In this document: in pieces, positions 1 to 9,089 of the stretch
Position numbering within the stretch: position 1 is the stretch's first letter
How the letters are laid out: the number at the start of each line of letters is the position of its first letter
DNA from: Chroococcidiopsis sp. TS-821
GTDB lineage: Bacteria > Cyanobacteriota > Cyanobacteriia > Cyanobacteriales > Chroococcidiopsidaceae
DNA length: 64,000 nt
Reading direction: 5' to 3'
Assembly (NCBI RefSeq): GCF_002939305.1
Contig: NZ_MVDI01000009.1
Coordinates: forward strand, 1 to 64,000
Translations under genes and position numbers: made by a program
The notes under the pieces: generated by a model
Databases searched by the model: none
What the model saw: only the letters and a program-made list of their open reading frames with translations
Told to the model about the DNA's origin: nothing

Positions 1-168
1 GTGATTGACTCGCAGGGTCGGGTGATTGGCACCTGGGCGGACGTGCTCAACCGCGCCAACTTGGGCATGGAAGTGATGCACGAGCGCAACGCGCACAACT
101 TCCCCCTCGACTTAGCTGCTGGCGACGCTACTCCTGTTGCCCTCACTGCTCCTAGCATTCATGGCTAA
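1..168 (+). CDS. psbA: Photosystem II reaction-centre protein D1, 3' end only
   Basis: The window opens inside the last 55 codons of psbA. The visible residues correspond to D1 positions 306-360. They include HERNAH with His332 and Glu333, then Asp342 and Ala344, which are known ligands of the Mn4CaO5 cluster. A 16-residue tail follows Ala344; in this family CtpA removes it during maturation. The stop codon is TAA at 166-168 and a strong terminator follows. The segment is more GC-rich than the DNA around it. Which D1 variant this is cannot be told, because the diagnostic residue 130 lies outside the window. Confidence 0.97.
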   Translation: MIDSQGRVIGTWADVLNRANLGMEVMHERNAHNFPLDLAAGDATPVALTAPSIHG

Positions 169-198
169 TTCGACAATCGAATAGTATTAATAAACGAG

Positions 199-230
199 CG
201 CTCCTTTCTTAAAGGGGCGTTTTTCTTTTT
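199..230 (+). terminator. Rho-independent terminator after psbA
   Basis: CGCTCCTTT and AAAGGGGCG form a 9-bp stem (one T-G pair) around a 3-nt CTT loop at 199-219. An almost pure T run (TTTTTTCTTTTT type) follows at 220-230. It lies 31 nt after the psbA stop, the expected place for its transcript end. Confidence 0.85.
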
Positions 231-298
231 ATCCTGTCACAGGACGCCTAGAACAGATAGGATAGTGTATAGAGTGACCAAGGAGAAGGAGGACAACA

Positions 299-895
299 AC
301 GGTTTACGCACGTCCTTTAGCGCGTTTAATTGAACAACTACAGCGCTTGCCTGGAGTTGGTCCTAAAACTGCCCAGCGCTTAGCTTTACATATTTTAAAA
401 AGACCAGAAACTGAGGTAAGAGCTTTAGCACAAGCATTGATTGATGCAAAGCAACAGGTTGGTTTGTGTTCTGTGTGTTTTCATCTGTCGGCTGAACCAG
501 TATGTGAAATTTGTCGGAATACTAACCGCGACAATCATACGATTTGTGTTGTGAGTGACTCCCGCGATGTGATTGCACTAGAAAGAACGCGAGAGTATCG
601 CGGTAAGTACCACGTTTTGGGTGGTGTGATTTCGCCGATGGATGGTATTGGTCCAGAACAGTTGACTATTCAAGCACTCGTACGACGAGTCAGCCAGCAA
701 CAACCTAAAGAGGTGATTTTGGCGATTAGTCCTAGCGTAGAAGGAGAGACAACCACTCTCTATTTAGGTCAACTTTTGAAGCCATTTACGCGCGTAACGC
801 GCATTGCTTTTGGTTTACCTGTAGGAGGGGACTTGGAGTACGCAGATGAAGTTACACTTGCTAGAGCACTTGAAGGTAGACGAGAATTAGATTGA
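299..895 (+). CDS. recR: Recombination protein RecR
   Basis: RecR acts with RecF/RecO in loading RecA at gapped DNA. Visible domains are an N-terminal helix-hairpin-helix ([11 protein letters not shown]), a four-cysteine zinc finger (CSVC...CEIC), a Toprim domain (CVVSDSRD...) and a C-terminal [12 protein letters not shown] motif. Family homology begins at [14 protein letters not shown], upstream of the first ordinary start codon (TTG at 347). The frame is open back to 278 but contains no ATG, GTG or TTG before 347. A Shine-Dalgarno AAGGAGG at 286-292 stands 6 nt before ACG at 299, so I place the start at that ACG. If 347 were used, the conserved first helix would be lost. Identity is certain; the start is inferred. 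Confidence 0.9.
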   Translation, partial: TVYARPLARLIEQLQRLPGVGPKTAQRLALHILKRPETEVRALAQALIDAKQQVGLCSVCFHLSAEPVCEICRNTNRDNHTICVVSDSRDVIALERTREYRGKYHVLGGVISPMDGIGPEQLTIQALVRRVSQQQPKEVILAISPSVEGETTTLYLGQLLKPFTRVTRIAFGLPVGGDLEYADEVTLARALEGRRELD

Positions 896-1416
896 AAGTA
901 AAGAGTTTAATGTTGCTGTTGGTGCGATCGCAGCGATCCCGAAATTTTATAGAAACGATCGTATTATTTTTTCGAGGTGCTTCTATATCGTTGTCGCATC
1001 TTTTTTGATTATTGACACCAGTCGGTCGCTAAGGTTAGCGACAAAGAAGCTTTTTTAATTTTCATACCTCGTTTAGACATTGTAAGCTTTGTAACCAACA
1101 ATTTGCAACGTATATCACATTTATCTATCATTTTGCATAAAACGAAACAAACCTACGTAGAAAAACTGATTTCCTCTGCTCTAGAATTGAGGATACTGTA
1201 AGTGTCAACACTACTTTAGTGAACACTGATTTAGCTAGAAGAGCTTGTATGATTTTTTCAAAATATTGAGATACACAGCGATGAGCGTTGGCTGTGATTG
1301 GGCGAAATTTTAGCTTTTAGGGCAATAATAGCTTTTCAATGTAATGTTTTGAGTGATACAAAGCTTGAGTTAAGTAGTGATTGCCAGGGAGTTTGATCGT
1401 TCATTTTTTGCAATTC
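896..1416. other. AT-rich intergenic stretch with one hairpin
   Basis: No coding potential is seen in this 0.5-kb gap. The one clear structure is a perfect 7-bp inverted repeat, GTCGCTA and TAGCGAC, at 1025-1042 with a 4-nt loop. A run of six T at 1051-1056 follows 8 nt later. It could end the recR transcript, but the distance from stem to T run makes it a weak terminator. Confidence 0.4.
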
Positions 1417-2427
1417 ATGATCTCGCCGTTGTACAAAACAGAAAGTTCTCAGGTGAACCATTTTGATTCAGAACCGCCGAAGATTTTAGTTGTGGACGAC
1501 CATGCAGCGAGTCGGATGACTGCAGTTGCATTGTTAGCAGTAGAAGGGTACGAGGTTTTAGAAGCGGATAGTGGTGTAGCAGCGCTAGATCTTGTGACAC
1601 GCAGTCAGCCAGATTTGATCTTACTCGATGTCATGATGCCTGGCATGGATGGGTTTGAAGTGTGCCGTCAACTCAAACAGGACGAACAAACTCGATTGAT
1701 TCCTGTTATTTTTATCACAGCTTTGAACGATCGGCGATCGCGCATCAGCGGAATTGAAGCCGGAGGAGATGACTTTCTCTCTAAACCTTTCGATCGACTG
1801 GAGCTAGCAGCGCGTGTCAAATCGCTAGTACGACAAAAATGCTTAAACGAAGATTTAGATCATGCTGAACAAGTTTTATTTTCGATCGCGCAAGCAATTG
1901 AGAGCCGCGATCCTAACACAGGCAATCATTGTGAAAGATTGGTAGAGTTAAGCACAGCTTTTGGTGAATATCTTCAGCTTTCACGCACGCAAATGCGCAA
2001 TTTGCAGTGGGGAAGCTATCTACACGACATTGGTAAAGTTGGTATTCCTGACGCAGTACTGCTTAAAGCTGGAAAATTAACACCACACGAATGGGAAACA
2101 ATGCGCCAGCACGTTCTTATTGGGGAAAAAATTTGCTTGCCTTTACGTTCAATGCGCGGCGTAATCCCCATTATTCGCCATCATCACGAACGCTGGGATG
2201 GTTCGGGGTATCCTGATGGGTTAGTAGGAGATCGCATTCCGTATCTCGCGCAAGTATTTCAAATTATTGATATTTACGATGCGCTAACGAGCGAGCGTCC
2301 CTATAAACGTGCTTTGTCGAGCAGAGAAGCATTGGAAGTGATTGCTGAAGAAACTGCAAAGGGATGGCGCAATCCTACACTTGTCAAACAGTTTATGGAA
2401 TTTATTCAATCGCGTGACGAACAGTAG
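1417..2427 (+). CDS. Response regulator with HD-GYP c-di-GMP phosphodiesterase domain
   Basis: The protein has an N-terminal receiver domain with phospho-acceptor Asp71 in LLDVMMPGMDG and the conserved Lys in FLSKPF. An HD-GYP domain fills the second half. His203-Asp204 (LHDIGKVG) and Gly264-Tyr265-Pro266 (WDGSGYPDGL) are both intact, so it is probably an active phosphodiesterase that linearises cyclic di-GMP under control of a sensor kinase. No kinase gene is adjacent. I chose ATG 1417; an in-frame TTG at 1381 would add 12 residues with no family support. The gene stands alone, 69 bp before glmU. The family call is firm; signal and target are unknown. Confidence 0.92.
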   Translation: MISPLYKTESSQVNHFDSEPPKILVVDDHAASRMTAVALLAVEGYEVLEADSGVAALDLVTRSQPDLILLDVMMPGMDGFEVCRQLKQDEQTRLIPVIFITALNDRRSRISGIEAGGDDFLSKPFDRLELAARVKSLVRQKCLNEDLDHAEQVLFSIAQAIESRDPNTGNHCERLVELSTAFGEYLQLSRTQMRNLQWGSYLHDIGKVGIPDAVLLKAGKLTPHEWETMRQHVLIGEKICLPLRSMRGVIPIIRHHHERWDGSGYPDGLVGDRIPYLAQVFQIIDIYDALTSERPYKRALSSREALEVIAEETAKGWRNPTLVKQFMEFIQSRDEQ

Positions 2428-2496
2428 CGATCGCTTTTGCGGCACTTGGAGCAATTAGCTGATATTATTAACCCGACGAAAGCTTGATAGCTGATT

Positions 2497-3900
2497 ATGG
2501 TAGCGGTAGCAATTTTAGCAGCAGGACGCGGTACGCGGATGAAATCCTCTTTACCTAAGGTGTTACATCCTTTAGGAGGAAGGTCGATCGTTGAGCAGGT
2601 TCTCCAAAGTTTACATAAAATTTCACCAACGCGGTGTCTGGTGATTGTTGGTTATCAGGCAGAGCAAGTCAAAGCATCGCTTACTAAGGTAGCATCTAAG
2701 CTGACGATTCCCTTAGAGTTTGTCGAGCAAACTGAGCAATTAGGAACAGGTCACGCGATTCAACAAGTTGTACCGTATTTAGAGAACTTTACGGATGATT
2801 TACTCGTACTTAATGGCGACGTTCCCTTATTACGACCAGAAACGCTGCAAAATCTGCTGCAAACGCACAAAAAACATCAAAATGCTGCAACAATTTTGAC
2901 TGCGCAGTTACCCAACCCCCAAGGCTATGGACGCGTATTTTGTGACGAACGTCATATTGTCCAGCAAATTGTGGAAGACCGCGATTGTTCGCCAGCACAG
3001 AAACAAAACTGTCGCATTAATGCTGGAGTTTATTGCTTTCGCTGGAAAGACCTAGCTGAAGTCTTACCGCGATTGCAACCGAATAATAACCAAAAAGAAT
3101 ACTATTTGACCGATACTGTCAGTTTCTTAGAGCCTGTCATGGCAGTTGACGTTGAAGATTACCAAGAAATTTTGGGAATTAATGACCGACAGCAACTTGC
3201 GGCTGCTTATAGTATATTGCAAGAACGAATCAAGTCAAAGTGGATGGCTGCGGGTGTCACGCTGGTCGATCCTGCGAGCATTACAATTGACGATACGGTA
3301 GAAATTCAACCTGATGTGATTATCGAACCGCAAACGCATCTGCGCGGACAGACGGTGATTCAATCAGGATGTCGGATTGGACCTGGTAGTTTGGTCGAAA
3401 ACAGCCGTCTAGATGAGAATGTGAGCGTGCTGTATTCGGTTGTAACTGATAGTAGCGTTGCCGCAAATACGCGAATTGGTCCTTATGCGCATTTACGCGG
3501 TCATGCGGTTGTAGGTGCGGGGTGTAAGATTGGAAATTTTGTTGAGTTGAAAAACAGTCAACTCGGCGATCGCACGAATGTGGCGCATTTATCGTATCTT
3601 GGAGATGCTACGCTCGGAACGCAAGTTAACGTAGGTGCGGGGACGATAACTGCCAATTATGACGGCGTCCAAAAGCATCCGACAAAGATCGGCGATCGCT
3701 CTAAAACAGGTGCAAACAGTGTTTTAGTTGCACCAATAACAATTGGTAACGATGTCAACATCGCAGCAGGTTCAGCCGTCACAGAAGATGCTCCTGATGA
3801 TTGTTTAGTAATTGGTCGAGCGCGTCAAGTGATTAAACCAGGTTGGCGGTTAAAAAACAGGGATCGGGGATCAAAGGTTGGAGGTCAGGAAGAAAAGTAG
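2497..3900 (+). CDS. glmU: Bifunctional GlmU (glucosamine-1-P acetyltransferase / GlcNAc-1-P uridyltransferase)
   Basis: GlmU acetylates glucosamine-1-phosphate and then couples it to UTP, giving UDP-GlcNAc for peptidoglycan and surface glycans. The N-terminal uridyltransferase half shows LAAGRGTRM with the following Lys in LPKVLHP. The C-terminal half is a left-handed beta-helix of hexapeptide repeats ending in the acetyltransferase site, with the presumed catalytic His364 in AHLSYLGDA. The 467 residues fit the family. The last 15 or so residues are basic and not conserved; they are encoded by heptanucleotide repeat DNA (see the repeat at 3859-3892). Confidence 0.97.
   Translation: MVAVAILAAGRGTRMKSSLPKVLHPLGGRSIVEQVLQSLHKISPTRCLVIVGYQAEQVKASLTKVASKLTIPLEFVEQTEQLGTGHAIQQVVPYLENFTDDLLVLNGDVPLLRPETLQNLLQTHKKHQNAATILTAQLPNPQGYGRVFCDERHIVQQIVEDRDCSPAQKQNCRINAGVYCFRWKDLAEVLPRLQPNNNQKEYYLTDTVSFLEPVMAVDVEDYQEILGINDRQQLAAAYSILQERIKSKWMAAGVTLVDPASITIDDTVEIQPDVIIEPQTHLRGQTVIQSGCRIGPGSLVENSRLDENVSVLYSVVTDSSVAANTRIGPYAHLRGHAVVGAGCKIGNFVELKNSQLGDRTNVAHLSYLGDATLGTQVNVGAGTITANYDGVQKHPTKIGDRSKTGANSVLVAPITIGNDVNIAAGSAVTEDAPDDCLVIGRARQVIKPGWRLKNRDRGSKVGGQEEK
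3859..3892. repeat. Heptanucleotide repeat (GGGGTCA family) inside the glmU 3' end
   Basis: The heptads ATCGGGG, ATCAAAG, GTTGGAG and GTCAGGA run in register through the last codons of glmU. The same degenerate heptad occurs between genes at 35186, 37809, 38022 and 40200. Here it seems to have been captured as coding sequence. Confidence 0.6.
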
Positions 3901-3949
3901 AATGCCTCTCGTTTAAAGTAGTAGTGAAGCTATATGCTGTCGATTTGGG

Positions 3950-4372
3950 ATGGAAGAACTACTAGAGCTTCGGAAACTACTGCAGCAAGGCAAGGTTGAT
4001 GAAGCTTTGCTGTTGGTGGACGAGTTGGAAGACATCAGCCTGAGTGACAAAATTAATAAAATTGATAGCTATGGCGTGATATTACTCGTTCATCTGATCA
4101 AACAGCAGGCAGAAAAACGCTCAACCCGCTCTTGGGAGATTTCTATTGAAAATGCGTCGCGAGAACTCAAAAAACTCAATAAACGCCGCAAAGCGGGTGG
4201 TTGTTATTTATCGTCAGCGCAACTACGTGAAATTCTCCAAGAGGGGTATCAAATGGCACTCAAACGAGCCTCTGTTGAAGCCTTTGAAGGGCGTTTTGAG
4301 GCTGAGGAATTGGAAAGTATGGTTGATAAGCAAATGATTTTGGCGCAGGCGATCGCTTTAGTTCAGCAGTAG
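3950..4372 (+). CDS. DUF29 family protein
   Basis: This 140-residue soluble, helix-rich protein has the DUF29 layout: an acidic helix (MEELLELRKLL...), then a central segment of the WEISIENASRELKKL type. DUF29 proteins are abundant in cyanobacteria and have no established biochemical role. No signal peptide or membrane segment is present. The stop overlaps the end of the convergent isoaspartyl peptidase gene by 10 bp. A second reading frame inside the gene (4146-4337) is a shadow. The family call rests on overall resemblance rather than a catalytic motif. Confidence 0.75.
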   Translation: MEELLELRKLLQQGKVDEALLLVDELEDISLSDKINKIDSYGVILLVHLIKQQAEKRSTRSWEISIENASRELKKLNKRRKAGGCYLSSAQLREILQEGYQMALKRASVEAFEGRFEAEELESMVDKQMILAQAIALVQQ

Positions 4373-5301
4373 CTTGTCAGTTCGCCCGTCCATTCCAGTG
4401 TATCGCCCACTTGCTCGCCAGTATGATAGGCAGCAAGTAGCACTTCACTCGTTTTTCCCCAAGCGATCGCGCCAGTTGCATCAATGGCAATTGCGCCTAA
4501 ATCGCGTTTGCGATTATATGCTTCGGTAAACGAACGTTGCATCGCTTCCGGTAAAGCTAAACCATCGGTGACGCGGACAACAATTCGCGCCGCTAAACAT
4601 TCGTCAATAATGTCTTCACCTATTCCCGTACAACTCACTGCTGCGTCGGCTGTGGCATAATTACCAGCAGGCATTGCAGAATCACTTACGCGCCCGATCC
4701 GCTCAAAACCTTTACCGCCCGTCGAAGTACCAACCGCTAAGTGTCCTTGCGTATCGAGGGCGACAACGCCGATTGTACCGCGTCTAGCATTACTCGATTC
4801 GACTAATTCTTTTTCGGCAACGACCCCCGCCATTTTTTTCTCAAAATTATCTTGTCTCTCCTGAAGCCACTCTTGCAACCGCAACTCCGTCAAAGCATCG
4901 TAACTAGGAATTTGCAATTCGCGTAATAATTCGGCTGCACCATAGTCAGATAGCACGCGATCTGCGGAATTTTGTAAATTTTGCGCCAAATCAATTGGGT
5001 GCTGTACCCGCGAGACGTTAATCACGCCACTAAAGCGCTGGTAAACACCATCCATGAGCGACGCACTCATGCGAATTTGACCGTCAGATTGCAGCACCGA
5101 ACCTGTACCAGCATTAAAGCGCGGATCGTCTTCTAGTAGTTGACAGCCACGAACAACAGCCTCCATAGCTGGTGCACCTGCAAGTAATAGTGCATAGACC
5201 TCCTCGATAACTGAGTAGAGCGATCGCCGAATAATTTCTACTCCGCCTTTACTTTTCAGGGAACTACCCGCCCCGCCATGAATAATTAACTTTGGTTGCA
5301 C
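4363..5301 (-). CDS. iaaA: Isoaspartyl peptidase / plant-type L-asparaginase
   Basis: This is an Ntn-hydrolase of the type-2 asparaginase family, which cleaves beta-aspartyl dipeptides and asparagine after self-processing. The N-terminal HGGAG motif is present. Thr176 in RRGTIGVVAL is the expected nucleophile exposed by autocleavage. STGGKG and the DSAMPAGNYA segment, which belong to the substrate-binding part, follow. The 312 residues match the usual precursor. The preceding VESSN...RR stretch is the linker lost on maturation. It is a single gene, convergent with the DUF29 gene. Confidence 0.93.
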   Translation of the reverse strand: MQPKLIIHGGAGSSLKSKGGVEIIRRSLYSVIEEVYALLLAGAPAMEAVVRGCQLLEDDPRFNAGTGSVLQSDGQIRMSASLMDGVYQRFSGVINVSRVQHPIDLAQNLQNSADRVLSDYGAAELLRELQIPSYDALTELRLQEWLQERQDNFEKKMAGVVAEKELVESSNARRGTIGVVALDTQGHLAVGTSTGGKGFERIGRVSDSAMPAGNYATADAAVSCTGIGEDIIDECLAARIVVRVTDGLALPEAMQRSFTEAYNRKRDLGAIAIDATGAIAWGKTSEVLLAAYHTGEQVGDTLEWTGELTSYC

Positions 5302-5407
5302 TCGTCATCCTATAGTTCTAGATTTGTGATTTTAGATTTTAGATTATCTATAAAAAGGATTTAGTAATGTATGGTGAATAATGCTCAAATTTTGTCGCTA
5401 TGAAGTT

Positions 5408-5428
5408 TGGTAATTGGTCATGGGTAAT
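5408..5428. repeat. Heptanucleotide repeat (TGGTAAT family)
   Basis: Three heptads in register read TGGTAAT, TGGTCAT, GGGTAAT. The same family recurs between genes near 12040, 41743, 48617, 49434 and 49597. Confidence 0.65.
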
Positions 5429-5469
5429 GAGCTTTTAATATCTCTTGCCTATTACCCTGTGTTACCACA

Positions 5470-5622
5470 TTAATCTACATTTGAGCGCCGCCGCCGACAG
5501 CGTTCAGAGCAATACTTTACATCATCCCAACAATCTGCCCATTTTTTCCGCCAAGTAAAGGGACGCTGACAAACAGGACAAATTTTGGTAGGTAAATCTG
5601 ATTTAGCGCGAGTTCGTGCCAT
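5470..5622 (-). CDS. DUF2256 domain micro-protein (zinc-ribbon-like)
   Basis: This 50-residue protein starts [20 protein letters not shown]. It carries a CPVC...(17)...DVKYCSERC arrangement, so two paired-cysteine knuckles could bind zinc. An arginine-rich tail follows. Length and the RPFTWRKKW core match the DUF2256 family, common as lone small genes in cyanobacteria and proteobacteria; its function is not known. It is divergent from the methyltransferase gene that starts 57 bp away. The gene is easy to miss because of its size, but the cysteine pattern makes it convincing. Confidence 0.85.
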   Translation of the reverse strand: MARTRAKSDLPTKICPVCQRPFTWRKKWADCWDDVKYCSERCRRRRSNVD

Positions 5623-5679
5623 GTTGAATAATTAAGACATTGCTAATGTAATTTTAAGAAAAATTACGAGAACGAAGTT

Positions 5680-6423
5680 ATGGTAGAAACCGCCTTAGCT
5701 GGAGTACGGATAGTTTTAGTCGAACCAGCAGGGGCTTTAAATGTTGGGGCGATCGCGCGTGTCATGAAAAATTCAGCGCTAGAACATCTTGTCTTAGTGA
5801 ATCCGCAGTGCGATCCGCTATCTAAGGAAGCGCAGCAAATGGCGGTTCACGCTGTAGATATTTTAGAAAATGCAGTTCAAGTCGCAACGTTACCAGAAGC
5901 CCTAGTAGACTGTACGCGCGCGATCGCAACCACCGCCCGCGATCGCGACATACCAATTACCCTCGAACATCCACGTACAGCACTACCATGGTTAATCGAG
6001 CAACAAAACACTGCTCTTATTTTTGGCCCAGAATATCGCGGCTTGAGTAACGAAGAATTAAAATACGCACAACGCTTTGTCCGCATTCCGACAAGCGATC
6101 GCTATCCATCGCTCAATCTTGCTACCTCTGTTGCAATTTGTGCCTATGAGTTGTTTCAGCGTGCAACGCAGTCAACACCAACCGCTTTACCGAGCGATTC
6201 TGATGCTGCTTCATTGGATATGTTAGAGGGCTATTATCAACAATTAGAGCGAGTGTTACTCGACATTGGTTATCTTTACCCGCACACTGCTGCAAGTCGA
6301 ATGCAAAAGTTTCGCCAAGTGTTCAACCGTACGCAACTGACGGCATCTGAAGTTGCTATGTTGCGAGGAGTTTTATCACAAATACAATGGGCATTGCAGC
6401 AGAAAACCCAAGAAAAAAGCTAA
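5680..6423 (+). CDS. trmJ: SPOUT-class RNA 2'-O-methyltransferase, TrmJ-like
   Basis: The family transfers a methyl group from S-adenosylmethionine to a 2'-OH of RNA; TrmJ acts at position 32 of tRNAs. The three SPOUT knot motifs are visible: GALNVGAIARVMKN with the catalytic Asn/Arg, LIFGPEYRGLSNEEL, and SLNLATSVAICAYEL. A C-terminal helical extension of about 80 residues is typical of TrmJ rather than TrmH or RlmB. The 247 residues fit. Start ATG 5680 is followed directly by conserved sequence. The tRNA target is inferred from the subfamily only. Confidence 0.88.
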   Translation: MVETALAGVRIVLVEPAGALNVGAIARVMKNSALEHLVLVNPQCDPLSKEAQQMAVHAVDILENAVQVATLPEALVDCTRAIATTARDRDIPITLEHPRTALPWLIEQQNTALIFGPEYRGLSNEELKYAQRFVRIPTSDRYPSLNLATSVAICAYELFQRATQSTPTALPSDSDAASLDMLEGYYQQLERVLLDIGYLYPHTAASRMQKFRQVFNRTQLTASEVAMLRGVLSQIQWALQQKTQEKS

Positions 6424-6553
6424 ATTTACGCTTTTATCAGTACAAATGAACTATTTCGCATTATTTTAAGCTGTAATTGATCGCCATTTATTCACAGATT
6501 GGTATAAACTAAGTTGCCAACGCCACATATCTAGGGTGCTTGAGGAGTTAGAC

Positions 6554-8047
6554 GTGAAACAACTGTCTGCTACAGAGTTAAAGGTATCAAAAACCCCAGT
6601 TTCCGAGGGTAAAACTACAGTACGACGGGAAAATCACTTCTCGGATAGCAGCCAGCAAAAAGTCTTCAATAAAAGGAGTCAATCCACTTCAGGCTCAGCA
6701 TCAACAGCCCATGGGAAAGCACGCAAAATTGTTGACTTACCTTTGAGTCCGCAAATCGCGAATCAAAATGCTAGGGCACGCCAGCCCAATTACAGAAATG
6801 GAAATACTCCTCAAAATGCGGGACGCCGACCGTCAATACAGATACCTCTATCTCAAGAAACGAGTGAGAAGCAACGCATTATTGAGCGCACGGTGATAGC
6901 ACCGCGCCCGCTACGCGAAAAACGCCGCAGTCACGGTCTTCGTAACTTGACAAAACCGTTGCTATATGCATCAAGGATAGTGATTTTAGGTGTGGGAGTC
7001 GCCGCGATCGCCGGAACTGTATTGTCAGCATTAGATCCTACCAATCGCATCAAAGCTGAAGATCCGCAATCTTCGGTAGCACAAGAGGAAGTGAAAGAAG
7101 TTGCATTTGTTCCAGGCTCGGCGTTGCAGATGACGCAAGAAATGAGTTCGTTAAAAACAACGGTAGAACAGTTAGCAGCGAAACAAAAAAATCTTCTTCC
7201 AGGCGTCTTTTTCCTAGATTTAGACACGGGAGCGTACTTAGAAATTAATGGAAACTCAACTTTTGCTTCGGCAAGCACGATCAAAGTGCCCATACTAGTT
7301 GCTTTTTTCCAAGATGTCGATGCGGGTAAGATTCGCTTGGATGAACGGCTGACGCTAAAAAAAGAGTTAGTGGGCGGTGGTTCGGGAGATATGCAATACA
7401 AGCCCTTGGGAACGCAATTCACCGCGCTAGAAACAGCCACCAAGATGATTACAATCAGCGATAATACCGCAACGAATCTACTCATTGAGCGTATGGGTGG
7501 CGCTGCTGCATTAAATCAACGATTTCTGAGTTGGGGATTGCCAGCAACACAAATTCGGAACCTACTCCCAGATTTAGAAGGAACAAATACAACAAGCCCC
7601 AGAGATTTAGCACATTTAATGGCGTTAGTCGATGATGGCAAGTTGATGTCCCTGCGATCGCGCGATCGCTTGTTAGATATCATGCGACGCACAGTAACTA
7701 ATACTTTACTACCACGCGGTTTAGGTGAAGGTGCCAGAATTGCGCATAAAACAGGTGATATCGGCTCTTTAGTTGGTGATGTGGGCTTAGTGGATATGCC
7801 GAATGGCAAGCGTTATATCGCAGTCGCAATGGTAAAACGTCCGCATAATGACGGTCGCGCTCAAGAACTCATTCGGCAAATTTCGCGTGCTGCTTATCAA
7901 GAATTAAGTAAACCAAACGTCGATCAAATCTTGCGGACAACACCTTTTGTAACAACAACTACTGTCCCAGTGGAAAACCCAGCAGCTACAAACGAATCTT
8001 CTGCAGCAACGACTGATGGCAATCAGCCATCTCCTACTTCTCAATAG
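6554..8047 (+). CDS. Membrane-anchored serine hydrolase of class A beta-lactamase fold
   Basis: The C-terminal half is a penicillin-interacting serine hydrolase domain. Ser241-x-x-Lys244 (ASTIK), Ser302-Asp303-Asn304 and Lys399-Thr400-Gly401 are all present. The omega-loop region (DLEGTNTTSPRDLA) is short and lacks the usual spacing around Glu166 of true class A enzymes, so antibiotic hydrolysis is doubtful. A role on peptidoglycan is as likely. About 130 basic, low-complexity cytoplasmic residues come first, then one membrane segment near residues 135-160. I chose GTG 6554 because GAGGAG lies 6 nt upstream; GTG 6536 is the alternative. Confidence 0.85.
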   Translation: MKQLSATELKVSKTPVSEGKTTVRRENHFSDSSQQKVFNKRSQSTSGSASTAHGKARKIVDLPLSPQIANQNARARQPNYRNGNTPQNAGRRPSIQIPLSQETSEKQRIIERTVIAPRPLREKRRSHGLRNLTKPLLYASRIVILGVGVAAIAGTVLSALDPTNRIKAEDPQSSVAQEEVKEVAFVPGSALQMTQEMSSLKTTVEQLAAKQKNLLPGVFFLDLDTGAYLEINGNSTFASASTIKVPILVAFFQDVDAGKIRLDERLTLKKELVGGGSGDMQYKPLGTQFTALETATKMITISDNTATNLLIERMGGAAALNQRFLSWGLPATQIRNLLPDLEGTNTTSPRDLAHLMALVDDGKLMSLRSRDRLLDIMRRTVTNTLLPRGLGEGARIAHKTGDIGSLVGDVGLVDMPNGKRYIAVAMVKRPHNDGRAQELIRQISRAAYQELSKPNVDQILRTTPFVTTTTVPVENPAATNESSAATTDGNQPSPTSQ

Positions 8048-8122
8048 ACCAAACTATTTCGCAACAAAAACCTGCTAGAAAACGTCACGGGAACGCCTAT
8101 TCCATCTAAAATTGCTTCTCCA

Positions 8123-8930
8123 CTATATTTTTTGTCGCGCATGAATGTGAAGATGAGGTTCAGTGGTATTTCCTGAATTTCCTACCTGGGCGATCGATTG
8201 ATTTACGCTAACTATCTCTCCTTGATTGACAGTAAGACTTCCCCTCATCAAATGAGCAACTACTATTTCAACGCGATCGCAGGCGATTAAAACATAGTTT
8301 CCCGCGGGATGTTGTCGATCTGTTTCTGGTAGAACTAAGTCAGGAAAACTATTGACAGCACCTATAGACAGTGTCTTGAATCGCATATTTTGTTAGTTCT
8401 CTGGGGTAAAGTCCATTGGCTCTAGTACCAAAGCTATTAAGTTTTACAATGTCCAATGCATATTGTTGAGCGCGATCTGTATTGTGGTGATTGACGAGCG
8501 AGCTATTTCCACCATGAGCTACATAATATGTTCCATTTTTTAGTGGAAAAGCAAGTTCAACAGGGTGGTTATGAAACGAAAAGCCTTGCAAAGCGAAAAA
8601 ATTGAGATTGGCAAATAATATTATTGCAAAATAGTTAATATCTAAAGACAATAAATTTTTATAATTTTTTGTTGCCAAAAAGGGTAATTGTTGCACTTTA
8701 TTATTATATGAATTAATTACTGCTATGACAAAATGAATGATAAGAATAAACCTTAAGTAGTAACTCAACCAATCTTCCTATGAGGAAAATGTAAAAAATG
8801 TAGAGTGTATCAACTAATTATTGAGTAACCAATCAACTTTGCTCTTTGCTTCACCTCTCCATAACCAAGAGAGAAAAATAGCAGGAAGAAGGAGATGGGT
8901 AATAAACAGCAATCCTATTTCAAGTAGCAT
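8123..8930 (-). pseudogene. Decayed M23 family membrane-anchored metallopeptidase
   Basis: Read leftward from ATG 8930, the frame encodes MLLEIGLLFITHLLLPAI, a membrane segment, then SKVDWLLNN. Two in-frame TAG codons interrupt it (8814-8816 and 8778-8780). The same frame continues with DWLSYYLRFI and a second membrane segment to the peptidase part: FPLKNGTYYVAHGG and RAQQYALDIVK, which carries the zinc-binding Asp. Near 8350-8370 the frame breaks with an apparent small deletion. It resumes in another frame as AVNSFPDLV, AGNYVLI and EPHLHIHA, the M23 His-x-His motif. Two nonsense codons and a frameshift make this a pseudogene. The intact M23 gene at 40335-41606 is of a different type. Confidence 0.82.
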
Positions 8931-9089
8931 ATTCTACTAATTCATAATTCGTAATTTGTAGTTTGTAGTTAACAATTTTTGGAGCGCCGCTCTGTTATCA
9001 GAAATTATAGAAATATTATTACTTAAACAGCAATTGTGTAATTTAGTTATGCAGGTAAGAGAATATTGCTTAAAATAAAGGAGTAATAG

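Noticed and set aside
6931-7809. Two long minus-strand frames inside the beta-lactamase-fold gene
   Set aside because: The plus strand has complete SxxK, SDN and KTG motifs; the antisense frames have none.
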